From Limnoperna fortunei (taxonomy: Eukaryota; Mollusca; Bivalvia; Mytilida; Modiolidae), in NCBI GenBank assembly GCA_944474755.1, contig OX104112.1, positions 23,958,460-24,022,459 of the forward strand: 64,000 nucleotides of DNA, read 5' to 3'. Within the stretch, counting starts at the first letter, position 1; each line of letters opens with the position of its first letter. Shown here piece by piece: positions 12,781-23,979 of this stretch. The position numbers and the translations under genes are program-made. The notes under the pieces are model-generated. The model saw only the letters and a list, made by a program, of their open reading frames with translations, made no database searches and had not been told where the DNA came from.

Positions 12781-12950
12781 ACAATTAATGACTTTGATAT
12801 ACGGTCCCTATCAGGATTTATCAGCCCTCAAAATGTATATTCACCTCGCCTAGCGGCTCGGTGAATATTACATTTCTCTGGCTGATAAATCCTGATAGCG
12901 ACCTATATCAAAGTCATTAATTGTATAATATAATCCGCTACGCGGATTAT
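12781..12950. repeat. Hairpin element plus short palindrome
   Basis: ACAATTAATGACTTTGATAT at 12781 has its inverted copy ending at 12924, with arms of about 50 bp that also include TATCAGGATTTATCAGCC. The loop contains CGCCTAGCGGC. Immediately beyond is a perfect short hairpin, ATAATCCGC-TAC-GCGGATTAT, at 12930-12950. The structure is that of a MITE or fold-back insertion without coding capacity. Confidence 0.85.
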
Positions 12951-14430
12951 ACAATTTTTGGAATTTTTGGAATAATGGTCGATGTTGGTTCAGTAATTAT
13001 GTTTGTTTTTATACGTGTGTTCTAGTTGTAGTTAGTAACGTTTGGCTTTGGTATGTGTTTGTTGGTTTGGGGGGGGGGGGGGGGGGTGGATGGGAGTGGA
13101 ATAGTACATTAACCGGTTCATCCTTGCCAACCTAAGACTATTTCTAACACATCTTGCGCGACTGTTTCAAGTATTCCATCCATTCGTAGCCCATATTGTG
13201 TTGGAATCATAAGGTCGATCGTATCCCTATGACACGCCCTGATGGAGCGTCACAAATGTACATCCCCGTGTGTACATCTCTACACTAGTGAAAACTCTCG
13301 GAAAAGGAAAAACCCTAAACCGGCCATTGTTGAAACGGACTATTTTTATGCGGATTTTGTCAAACTTAATAATATTTTCTTAAATAGTTGTACAAAGCTG
13401 CGAAAATTTTATACTTCAGTTTACCAAATTCCCCGAAGCTAAAAATAGATATAACAAAATCGAGGCTACTGACTCACTTGATATTCGTGTATTTTAACTA
13501 ATTTTTACACATATTTTATCAGTGTGCAAAAAATTAGAAAATAAATGTATTAAATTACCTGGAAAACAAAGCTTTGTGTAACGTTAAATACGAATAATGT
13601 ACTTCATAATAAAAAAATCTTTGTTAAAACTTTAGTTACTAGGAAACTATCGTGTTTTCAGTGGCATCTGATCCCAACGTGCTGAGGCGTTCTGTCGGCT
13701 GCTTTTCAAACTGGGAAAATAATATTTTTTCAGAGATAAATTAAAAGAAAAAATCTGGATTGTTTTCCTGATTTATATAGATCCTTAGTGGTCGCGGGCT
13801 ACCTATAGAATACACTATATAACAAGATTTTCGCACGATTTTCGTAAAGTGTATATTCATTTTTGTGTTTGTGTCGTTTTTAAGAAACAAGCAAAACAAC
13901 GCCACAAGTTTATCCTACCTCCTTAAGTATCATCGTTTTGGATTGGCTTATTAACGTTCCATACATAGCTCGTAGATTTTATACACGGTCACTAGGTAAG
14001 AATTATTGTTCTTGGCATCACTTGACCTAACAGAATAAAAATGAATTAACTTGAGTTCCGATGTTTAAGGACAATAGGTATGATTCGTTACATAGGTAGT
14101 TGACCTATAACACGATACACACGGTTAGCTTGCCTAAGTAACTAATGATTATATGTGTTACATTGTATAACGTTTACTACAGAAGGTCGCAGTTTTCCTT
14201 TCCCGCCTATATGATGAATATTGATATTTAAACAATTAACAATGCATCTATAAACAGACTTTATAAACTCTTTAAATTGCTGCTAACTCCTATTGGAAAT
14301 GTAGTGGAAACTTTCTTATATCAGCGTTAATGCAGATATATTAAACATAAGAACACACAACTTTTGTTCATAAAGGTTATGAATCGAATTAACCGTTAAA
14401 GTAATTGGGAAATTTTTCTGTTTTACTGTT
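12951..14430. other. Intergenic AT-rich DNA
   Basis: A G-run of about 20 bases lies near 13068-13087. The open frame 13242-13442 shows no domain or splice support. I see no gene in this stretch. Confidence 0.4.
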
Positions 14431-14500
14431 TAACGCCACATTTTCCCGCTATATCATGGACTCCAGTTTTTATTGAGTTAGAAAGAAAATACAATTTTAT
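14431..14500 (-). repeat. SINE 3' body fragment, minus orientation
   Basis: The sequence TTTAACGCCACATTTTCCCG followed by CTATATCATGGACTCCAG is the reverse-oriented body of the SINE family whose best plus-strand copy lies at 31385-31665. Only the 3' portion is present. Confidence 0.55.
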
Positions 14501-14738
14501 TTTAAAAAATGGTATTTTCAAGGTACTCAAAACGTTACAGTACGAAAATGGTAGATGTTGACACACACACTTTCTTGATTTTTATTTTATCTTATTGATA
14601 CATTTTTGGCCGAGAAATTGGAGGGGGCCTGCGCTAGCAAGTGCGTGACTGTTTGGATGCTTGGTTGGGGTGGGGGAGGGGGTCATTTTTTCAATGGTAA
14701 TACTTTTCTATATAGTGTACAAACAGATAAGTATCGAT

Positions 14739-15015
14739 TTAAGGTATCCGGACCATAATTGACCACGTGATCATATTTGGTGTCCCGGATGTCCATTGTT
14801 TTTCAAAGGAGCAGACTTCGGTAATGTTCGGCAAACATCGGAAATACTATTTGAGTAACTAAATTTTTTTTCAGAAAATTGTGAACATTGACTCAAGCAA
14901 TATAATATATTATATTTTTATCATTAATTAGCAATACATTTATTTAATAAAGCTGTATTTCTTGGACGACAAATAAAATTAAACGGTAACTTCAATTGTG
15001 GGTCGGATACCTTAA
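14739..15015. mobile_element. MITE-like element, copy 1 (TTAAGGTATCCG termini)
   Basis: The left end reads TTAAGGTATCCGGACCATAA and the right end, inverted, reads TTAAGGTATCCGACCCACAA. The element is 277 bp with no coding capacity. The flanks TATCGATT on the left and TATCGGTT on the right may be a degraded target duplication of about 8 bp, as hAT-type elements make. A second, inverted copy lies at about 19178-19450. Confidence 0.7.
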
Positions 15016-15104
15016 CTATCGGTTTAAATATCATTAGTGTTTTCTCTGTTGTCGATTGCTTACCACCAAATATAAACAGGAGAAGAAAAATGTTGTTTGA
15101 ATGG

Positions 15105-15300
15105 TGTTTAACGCCACTTTCAATAATTTTTCAACTATATCATGGTGTCCAGTTTTTAATTGGGAGATGAAATGGGAGTACCCGGAGAAAACCACCGACC
15201 CTCCATAGCAAAACTGGCAATGCTCCTAAATTAACATTGCACTGGAGCGCATCCTGTCCGCAGTGACACTCGAACCCGGAAAATCAGTGTTCAATAGTAG
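15105..15300 (-). repeat. SINE copy, minus orientation
   Basis: Contains GTTTAACGCCACTTTCAATA, CTATATCATGGTGTCCAG, then AGTACCCGGAGAAAACC and, at the far end, ACTCGAACCCGGA. The last resembles the reverse complement of a tRNA-type B box (GGTTCGAnnCC). This marks a tRNA-related SINE inserted in reverse. The open frame 15301-15567 begins just past it and has no recognisable domain. Confidence 0.6.
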
Positions 15301-15934
15301 ATGACGATGTCTGTAATAGGCGTTCTATATTTAGTGATGTACAACTATACATTTTTTTTAATTCGGGAGTATTTCAAATTAGTTGCTAGGGTTCACAGAG
15401 CTTCCCAGCGCGTCCTCAGGTGGCGGATAAGGGATGCCCTTTCGTTTGGGAGGTTTCACGTCATAATACTGAAACGCCTGGTGGTGGCCATAGTGGGTGA
15501 CGTATTTAGAGAGTGTCAAGGTCCTTGCATGATAAGGATCTCTTTTGTAGATTTCGAAAAAGATTAGGCTAAAAAGGGGAAATTTCCGCCCCTACCCATA
15601 CCCCATATTTTTTCCAGTGGAAATTAAATCTTTTGCACTTTGCTCCATCTTTCTCTCATTGATTTTTTTTTTAACTTGTTCTTGTCCTGAATAAAGCTGA
15701 AATACTGCTCGCTGAAAGAAAAGCAAACATCTAATCAATCAAGCAAAAATAAGTTCTTATTAGAATTGAAGAACGCTCCTTTAAAGGGCAAGTTTTGAAA
15801 AGGTTCTGTTTTATCGATATGATTGTAACGACAATGTTTAAACCGATCTTTATAGACCTAAAGAATTAATGTTTCGTTCTATACAACGTGTCTTATCTGT
15901 AACACATTTTTACGCTTATTCGCGGATTTTTCAC

Positions 15935-16110
15935 ACCGGCGTTATTAGGGCCTCGGTTTCTGATTGGTTAGTCATCGAATTTTCGAATGGCTGCAGATAG
16001 GGTATGCCTGACTCCAACTTAATTGACGAAGATTGTCGGTTTTAACCTGTACTCCGGCTTCCTCCCACTCCACGTAAAATAAAAACTGAACGCCATGAAA
16101 TAAATGAAAT
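15935..16110 (+). repeat. SINE copy, plus orientation
   Basis: Shares GACTCCAACTTAATTGACGA, CTCCGGCTTCCTCCCACTCC and ACTGAACGCCATG with the other copies. The 5' part is poorly preserved and no tail repeat is clear. Confidence 0.55.
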
Positions 16111-18116
16111 GTCACTAAAAACCTAAAACAATCAAACAATCCAGCGTAATTGTAAGTCTACTTTTTTAACTACTTTTATTGCATGCCAAACAAGACTCGC
16201 TGTATATTTTATAATATTTTCAACTTTTTGTTCAATGTGTTTTGCTTGTTCAACATTTCAACAATTGTTTAAACATAACAGTTTTATAATTGCATATACA
16301 AATGTTGTATAATAAATAAAAACATGCAGTCATACATTTAAGTAACTAGTTTTTTCTAACTGCATGTAAAAATGATGTCTGTCAAAAACGGGGACAGATC
16401 GGCTTGATACACGACAAAAAATATACATGTAACAGGTAACAGACAATAAAATAGGCCGAAATCGCGAGTCCCGGAAATAAAAAAAGGGTCAACAATGGAT
16501 TACGAAAATACAACATTTACCTCGTCTCTACTGCTGTGCCTTAAATCGAACAGAGTTTTTTTTTTAAGGTTTACAGGACCCAACCCGCAGATATATCATG
16601 CCTTAAATAAATTTGCTTCATTATATATAAAGAAAATATTTTTTTGTTTTTTAAAATATGTTTATTTTAATTTATTTTGTTTAGATCGAGACATTTGCAT
16701 TAACTATTTTTTTAATACATGCGTTTATTTTATTATAAATTGTATTATAAATGCATATATAATTTACAACATTAATGCAAAATTAGTTTAATCTTCAAAT
16801 AATTAACGTATACGTATCAGTTAATAACTGACCAATTGATGCATATGACGATCGCACTGATTGGAAAGATCTCACTGATGGTTATCAAGATAATGACGGA
16901 TTCATAATAACGGGATGTATTCGTCATCAATCAGTCAGCGATCCGTCAGCGTTCCAAAATCCGTCAGCAATCAGCTATCAATCAGTCGAAGTGTTGCGTT
17001 TACGGGTGCAAGTACTGTATTTCCTTGCAATAAATTAATGTCATTTTAAGATTAGGGAGTTTTCTTTTTTTCTCAGATTTAAGACTTTATAAGTGGACTA
17101 TATCGTTTTCGTTGTTGAGGCCTTTCTGTACTCACTATTTCAATAACCATAAATTTCACCTCCGTCCGGTGTTATTGTCCGTTTCGTTTCAAACTGGTTG
17201 AAATTCTTAAAATTTAAGATAACTAACTTGGGAGAGGAAGTCGGAATACTCGAAGACACCCCCGACCTTGATTGGATTGAATTAAGTTGTTGCGTGCCAT
17301 CGTTTGTTTCCAATAATAAAACTGTATGATATACATAAAGGATAATAAAAACACTAAATAATATAAGATATGAAGTTCAATCCAAGTCTAACAAGTGTGA
17401 GTCCTTTGAGCTGGTTAAAGTAGTTTTCGGTATCATTTAACAAGAGCACGAATAAAAGAGGACAAATTGTTTCCCTGTCTTACACCTACAATTATGCCCA
17501 CTTTTGAAGGTCCGTCAGAGTTTTACATGCAAACAAAAACAGTCGTTGTCTACTTTTATTTCCGACAAAATTGGTTCACGAGGCAGAGGACAAATGACAA
17601 TCTTATAATGCACAAAACACAATCCTTAAAATAATACTGACAACAATTCTAATACTAATTCAACTTAAGTATATAATACAATTCTTATGAAATTCCCATT
17701 TGTTTGCCACTATGCAACACACAAAACTTATTTCTCTGATTCGTGCTATATATAACCCCAAAACACTGTCATTAAGTTATTTTTTTTTCTTTTAATAAAA
17801 ACGATTGTCTGCATTTAAAAAAGTCTAGAACCCACCATAATGCAGCTCAATATGAAAAAAACACCTGATAACTAACAATCATGCATGTTATCGACAATAT
17901 GTTTTCTTCTTTCATATCCAGTCTAGTGGTGTACAATGTATAAATAAGTTAAGATCCAGTTTTGTCCTCGCCAACGTATTGCTGATTAATTTCTTTCTTG
18001 GCTAAATCGAGCTGACCCACATGCAATATAAATCCACGTCACAAATTTGATGCAGTACAAGGCAGTATTAAGAAAACGTTCTGACTTGTCCTCGCCGTGG
18101 TGCGTCTGAATAATTA
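16111..18116. other. Intergenic AT-rich DNA with a short TCAGC-rich patch
   Basis: No gene is recognised. Between about 16820 and 17010, blocks such as ATCAGTCAGCGATCCGTCAG repeat in degenerate form, with opposite-strand versions (GACTGATTGA type) nearby, suggesting an old hairpin insertion. The open frame 16495-16791 is simply AT-rich. Confidence 0.4.
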
Positions 18117-18672
18117 GTCCGGTAGCTACAATGCTTCCACTTATATATGTATATCTGGGTGTACGGAACGTCAAACGATGACGTAATAGTATATAACATT
18201 AACAACTGCTACAATGCTTCCACTTATATATGTATATCTGGGTGTACGGAACGTCAAACGATGACGTAATAGTATATAACCTTAACAACTGCTACAATGC
18301 TTCCACTTATATCTGTATATCTGGTGTACGGAAGGTCAAACGATGACGTAATAGTACATAACCTTAACAACTGCTACAATGCTTCCACTTATATATGTAT
18401 ATCTGGGTGTACGGAACGTCAAACGATGACGTAATAGTATATAACATTAACAACTGCTACAATGCTTCCACTTATATATGTATATCTGGGTGTACGGAAC
18501 GTCAAACGATGACGTAATAGTATATAACATTAACAACTGCTACAATGCTTCCACTTATATATGTATATCTGGGTGTACGGAACGTCAAACGATGACGTAA
18601 TAGTATATAACCTTAACAACTGCTACAATGCTTCCACTTATATCTGTATATCTGGGTGTACGGAACGTCATA
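18117..18672. repeat. 83 bp tandem array, about 6.6 copies
   Basis: The landmark CTACAATGCTTCC starts at 18126, 18209, 18292, 18374, 18457, 18540 and 18623, giving a period of 82-83 bp. Copies are nearly identical. Each full unit carries CGATGACGTAATAGTATATA, which is a CRE/ATF-like TGACGTAA core a few bases from a TATATAAC stretch. The array ends abruptly at about 18670 inside a unit. The plus-strand frame 18561-18752 and the minus-strand frame 17986-18174 overlap it and are not supported as genes. Confidence 0.95.
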
Positions 18673-19177
18673 ATACACACATACTAATAAAGCAACAGGC
18701 GATGATGTACAATTGTTGTTGTTTTAATTCTCGCTTATATTTGTTTCCTTGATAAGCTTCACGGCGACAATAGCAAAAAGGGGGGGGGGGGGGCCGGGGA
18801 AGATATAATTTTAATTAGATTGATGCAGGTTTATTTTCTTGTTTAAATTTAGTAATGCATGTGGACATACAAGAACGTGTCCTGTATTATTTTTTTCACC
18901 TGTAAATAATTTAAAACACATATGTGTTTGGTATTGTCATGTACATGTATTATTCCATTCATTTATGACAAAATAAAAGTTAAAACCTGATAGCGGAGTT
19001 TGATGGTTTCTTCGTTGAAAAAATACCAGATATTAGTTATTTCTGTACCAACTTTGGGGTCGTTTATTTCAGTACTAATATGAAACACTTGCATTTGTCA
19101 ATTTTATAATTAATAAAAAAATATAAATAAAATATGTCTGTCAAAACAAATTATCCATATCGCATGGTTTATTATTA
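18673..19177. other. Intergenic DNA with a G-run
   Basis: A run of about 14 G lies near 18780-18795. The rest is AT-rich with no recognisable feature. Confidence 0.4.
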
Positions 19178-19450
19178 AGGTATCCAACACATAATTGAAG
19201 TCACAGTTTAATTTATTTTTCGACCGAGAAATACAGCTTTATTAAATGAATGTAAACACTAATTAATGACACAAATTGAATGTTTTGCTTAACTTCTTGT
19301 CGATGTTAACAGTTTCGGGCAAAACTAACTAGCTACTCAAATAGTATTTCCGATGTTTGACGAACATTACCGAGGTCTGCTCCATAGAAAAACAATGGAC
19401 CTCCGGGACTCCAAATACTATCCCATGGTCGATTGTGGTCCGTATTGCGC
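19178..19450. mobile_element. MITE-like element, copy 2 (inverted relative to copy 1)
   Basis: It begins TTAAGGTATCCAACACATAA and contains GAAATACAGCTTTATTAAAT, ATAGTATTTCCGATGTTTG and AACAATGGACCTCCGGGA. Each matches copy 1 at 14739-15015 in reverse complement. The distal terminus (CGATTGTGGTCCGTATT) is decayed. The minus-strand open frame 19333-19536 lies over this element and is not a gene. Confidence 0.65.
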
Positions 19451-20490
19451 AAGTACCTTTGTAAGCCGTTATCATTTCTGTAATCTTTGACATCCTTTGA
19501 ACCTGGTCTTACATTAAACTTACAAGTGGAGAACAAACAAGAACGTTTTCATCACAGACGACGCCCGAACCGTCCAATTTCTGCATTTCTCGTTTCAACA
19601 ATATACATTTGAAATGGTAGAGATTTTCCGTATCGAGTTGGGAGGACTACAATGCAATATTTCTTGTTTAAAATATAATAAACCATTTGTTTTCATCTTT
19701 CAACTTCTGCACTCCAAATATTGGTATAACATTGTTGATCGCAATGTCCATGTTTTGACGAGACGCCATATTGATCGGTAAACCGAGATTGAAATAACAG
19801 CTTCCGTTTGGTTAATTTTTGGGGAATGCCCACAATTTTCATTAGATAATATTTATATCAAAAGGTCAATCTGAGATGACCTCTAATGGGATGTTGTTAG
19901 ATCTTAATAGCAAAAAAGGGGGAAGCACAATTAGTCGTCGAAAATTAACAGACCTTCGATTTCAGTTCGTGTCCAGGTGGGGGCAAAATATCATTTAAGA
20001 ATAAACGCGGATCTCAATCAAGTAGTAGAGTACACCGTTATCACAATCAGTCTCGAACTCAAAGATTTATTGTTGACACTACCGTGATGAATCTTTTCAT
20101 AAAATGTCGAACGTAGACTACTTAGCCACTGAGTCCCATGTTTAACTGAAATATTAGATACGGCATCATTAAAATTTGAGATAGCGTTGTTATTGATTTC
20201 AAAAAGTATTTGTGGAATGTTGCTCGTATTTTGTTAAATTTAACTTTGGTTGACCATGAACCATTTTGGCTGATTAAGTTCCTTTCCGTTGACTACACAC
20301 TCAAGAGTTATAGATTCTCAATGGTATTTCAGTTTGTTATTTGTTTTTTTAAATGTGTTTGGCAGAACATACAACTTTAATTCGAAAATAAAGAAGTAAT
20401 TAACTTATTAATAATTATATACTTTTCCGTAACGATTGTCGCGCTGCCTACGTTTTGTCAATTCTGGCACGTTATTCAGATTACATTTAT
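19451..20490. other. Intergenic DNA
   Basis: I see no gene, RNA or clear repeat in this stretch. Confidence 0.35.
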
Positions 20491-21375
20491 TATGAAAGCC
20501 CAGCATGCTCAATTCGAGATTCGAGATTCGAAATTCGAAATTCGAAATTCGAGATTCGAGATTCGAAATTCGAAATTCGAGATTCGAGATTCGAGATTCG
20601 AGATTCGAAATTCGAAACTCGAGATCCGAAATTCGAAATTCAATATGGTTATAACCAATCAGATTGCGTGTGACATAATCGTCTACCAATAAGCAAAACG
20701 GTGTGTAGAAAGTGCCGCATATGTAGCTGTGCATTTTAACCAGATTTTGATCTTCAAATTGTCGTTAGAGTTATGACCCTTTGAACTGAAAATTTGCTGA
20801 AATACGCATTTATCTTCTTGTAGGAGCTACTTTGAAACGACTGAAACTACTGTATGGAGTTTTACAAAACTTGGTATATAGTAGGTACAATATATTTAGT
20901 TGTGCATATTACCAGGGAATTTTGTGTGGGGGCTATCAAGGGTGGATCCAGAGGGTGCCTGGTTCCCCTCCTTTTTGACGGAAAACTTTGGTTGGATATA
21001 TAGGAATTCAGTGAAGCACAAATCCTCTGAAACTTTCATTCACCAAATTAAAATAATTTTAAACAACTCGTCAAATATATTGCACAAAACCAGGCGTACC
21101 TGATAGCACGTGGCTACGTTTAGGCAAGAACTATTATGATTGGTAGACGATTATGTCACACGCAATGTGATTAGTTATAACTATATTGAATTTCGAATTT
21201 TGAATCTCGAATTTCGAATCTCGAATCGAGTTTTGAATTTCGAATCTCGAATCGAGTTTCGAATTTCGAATCTCGAATCTTGAATTTCGAATCGAGAATC
21301 TCGAGTTTCGAATCTCGAATCTCGAGTTTCGAATTTCGATTCTCGAATCTTGAATGAGTCTTCTGGGCTTTCGTA
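20491..21375. mobile_element. Fold-back element with heptamer-repeat arms
   Basis: The left arm (20491-20690) and right arm (21139-21375) are inverted copies. The outer ends read ATGAAAGCCCAG and its inverse CTGGGCTTTCGT. The inner ends read AATCGTCTACCAAT and its inverse. Most of each arm is a tandem of the heptamer CGARATT (20513-20640 left; about 21187-21355 right). The 448 bp spacer has no gene. This matches the layout of Foldback-type elements, in which the terminal inverted repeats are built from short tandem repeats. Open frames reading FEIRDSK on both strands come from the 7-base period and are not genes. Confidence 0.8.
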
Positions 21376-21489
21376 CACATTAGATTAATATGACTGGTCA
21401 GGCAAAGGATTCAGATGGTATCGACGGTAAAGTTAGAATTTAGTCACACATGCCAGCCCTAATACAATAAACACAATATATGTTTATTT

Positions 21490-21640
21490 TGTTTGAGAGG
21501 GATTTAACGGCACATTCTGTTTTTAACAATATCATGAGGTCCAGGAGAAATTCCACATTCGTTAAACAGATGGTAAGCATTGTCTAATAAGTTAGGCTTG
21601 AATCAACACCTCGCAGTGTTGACAGGCACGTAATCAATAG
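21490..21640 (-). repeat. Decayed SINE fragment, minus orientation
   Basis: GGGATTTAACGGCACATTCT and AACAATATCATGAGGTCCAG match the conserved body of the SINE family in reverse. Divergence is high. Confidence 0.4.
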
Positions 21641-22432
21641 TAAAAATTGTTTAGATAGGAACGCAGAAACGAATAAAGATTAGAAATTACGAAAATAAGT
21701 TTCTAGTATCCCATGAACATACATATCTGCAGTAGCGCAATGATATGTTCATATGTCAATAGGTACTGAACTCAACACTGCATCATCAATTTTTCAGGTA
21801 ATCTTGGTGCCTTGAAGGTATCCTGGATCCGGGGTCCGGGTTACTATTGCGTTACATTTTTTGGGGAGGGCAACAACCCTTGCACAATTAAAACCGTCCT
21901 TTTGATAAAATATAGTGCATTGTCTTCCTAAAAAGAACTCCCCGGATTGTAATCAATTAAAATACATCATTTTGGAACGCATGCATGGACAATTACAAAA
22001 TAATTGTCTAATCAGTGGAGAACCCTGTTTTACCCTAACCCCTTTTTTATTTGAACTACATAAGTCGTGACTGTTTGTCTATGCTCGTTAATTAAATTAT
22101 CAGTTTACCTTTACACTGTATCACGCGATTGTATTATCAAGTATACCACAATCGGGTTTGTGTCAACCAAGTAGTTCACATAACGGAAAAGTCCTGTAAA
22201 TGTATGTATAATTTTGTATACTTAGGCCCGTTTTCATGAAGTTAGTTTGATTTGAACTGAGTTAAAGATTAAACCAGGATATGTTTAAAAAATAATTTAT
22301 TTTTTGACCCAACTGGAACTTAAACATTGGTATCAGGGCTCTTAATCCGTTTTGAAAGTTTAAGTTTGTTTAGCCGATTTGAAATTTAACATCAACGTGT
22401 TCTGATTGGCTTTCATATAAAAAAACTTGTCA
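21641..22432. other. Intergenic DNA
   Basis: No gene is recognised. GGATCCGGGGTCCGGG near 21830 is a local GC-rich patch in otherwise AT-rich sequence. Confidence 0.35.
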
Positions 22433-23916
22433 TTAAAGGGAAACTTCGCGAAAAAAATGAAAATGTATATGTTATTCTTCAAATAAAAAGAAATATAATT
22501 GCTTTTTGATGTTTTATTGTATTCTTTACAGTTACGCTTCTAGGGTGGATTAAAGGTGCTAAAATGTTGTGTATGAGGGCCGCCATATTGACAGTATTTT
22601 ATCACGTGACTGCGTTTGTGACGTGATTAATGTAATTATCCAGTAAATATGATAAATAATCCAGTTTAAAATATGTTTTTCTGCCTTAGCTCTTTGAAGA
22701 ATATATAAACTGTTGTATTTTTAGACACAAATTTTAACCTGTCTTTACTTACCTCAGATATAATTAACCTACATAAAAATTGTAATAAAAGATATATTTA
22801 TATGATTTTTTGTATATATAAAATAAAATTTCGTAGACAATTTTGCACGTCTTGAAACGGCAGTTGAACCTGGACGTGAAAATGTTACAGGTCAATCATT
22901 ACTCGTTTATGAAGGGTAATTAACAGAATTAGCAGGTAAACAAACAGGACGTTTATTGCAATTACTAGATCATTTGACGCCGACTTTGAAGTATGAATAT
23001 TCGGACTTTTTTCAAAAGCTAACAAGATTAAAGGTTAATCATGTAATTCGAAATTAGAAAGGCACACCATCTCCTGCCAATGACAGGTATGATTAAATAC
23101 ACCGAAGTGTCAGAACACAGGATGTATATAAGATTTCGAATACCTTTAGATGTCAGAGGAAACGTAAAACTTACACGTTAACTCAAATATACACAACATG
23201 TAAAATTTTGGAAACTGTGTTACGCACACGCACAAAAATGTTACCAGTAATAATAATTATAAGATTAACAATAATAATAATTATAAATGTACTAAACGTG
23301 AAGTTAAATTTTGATGCGCGAAAACCAGAGTATTTAAAATATTTCATTTAATGACCGTTATTTCTTAAATAGTCAACTTCGCAAATATTTTGTATATAAA
23401 AGTTTCGTTCAATAAGTTGCTTAATCGGATTAAGTGGAAAATAATAATACGAATAATTTTCAATTTAAATTAATATTTTATGGACTTGTTTTCCTATAAA
23501 AGCTGTGACTTTTTCCCTGTGACTTTCTTTCCGTTTACCGTTGTTGCTGTTGTGGAAATAGTCTTAAGTAGAAGTCTTTAAAGTGGTTAACTACTTGTTA
23601 CACAAGTCGGTTTTTTTTGCTTATATATAGATCAGGAATACGAAACCTTGTCTTATAGTACAACTTTCTGTTATTGACCGTTTCGCGTTATTATCATTCG
23701 ACGACTTTTAAGGTACTTGGATGTCTAATATCGCCATCTAGTGACGAGATGGTGACAAGATGGCGGACCTCCATAAGTGCATTTTTACACGGTAAATTCC
23801 ATGCAGAAACGTAACCAATGAAAATATAATTATAAAACATCAAGAGACAAACGTGTTTCTTTTTAGTTGAAGAATAAGATATCCAATTTTCATTTTTTCG
23901 CGAAGTTTCCCTTTAA
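22433..23916. mobile_element. 1.48 kb TTAA-bounded inverted-repeat element
   Basis: The left end reads TTAAAGGGAAACTTCGCGAA and the right end is its inverse, finishing TTCGCGAAGTTTCCCTTTAA at 23916. Similarity between the arms continues for about 90 bp with small changes (both contain TTATTCTTCAA and GATGTTTTAT). TTAA occurs at both outer edges, the target duplication used by piggyBac-like transposases, although the terminal AGGG differs from the usual CCC start of that superfamily. The interior is AT-rich, carries a CACGTGAC-type patch near 22610, and has no open frame long enough for a transposase. I infer a non-autonomous DNA transposon. Confidence 0.75.
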
Positions 23917-23979
23917 CCGATAAACAGAACGATTGTGTTTTCGTAGAAATGTGCCTCGGATGGTCCTCTACAAAGCTTC

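Noticed and set aside
10872..13088. G-runs at 10872, 13068, 18780 and 44563 as G-quadruplexes
   Set aside because: They are single homopolymer runs, possibly of uncertain true length; nothing else suggests a functional quadruplex.
16495..16791. 98-codon Phe/Ile/Tyr/Asn-rich frame
   Set aside because: The composition is what very AT-rich noncoding DNA gives; no start context or domain.
20408..20734. Apparent charged repeat protein (FEIRDSK repeats), also at 21171-21380
   Set aside because: The heptamer repeat gives the same kind of peptide on both strands; this is a fold-back element arm.
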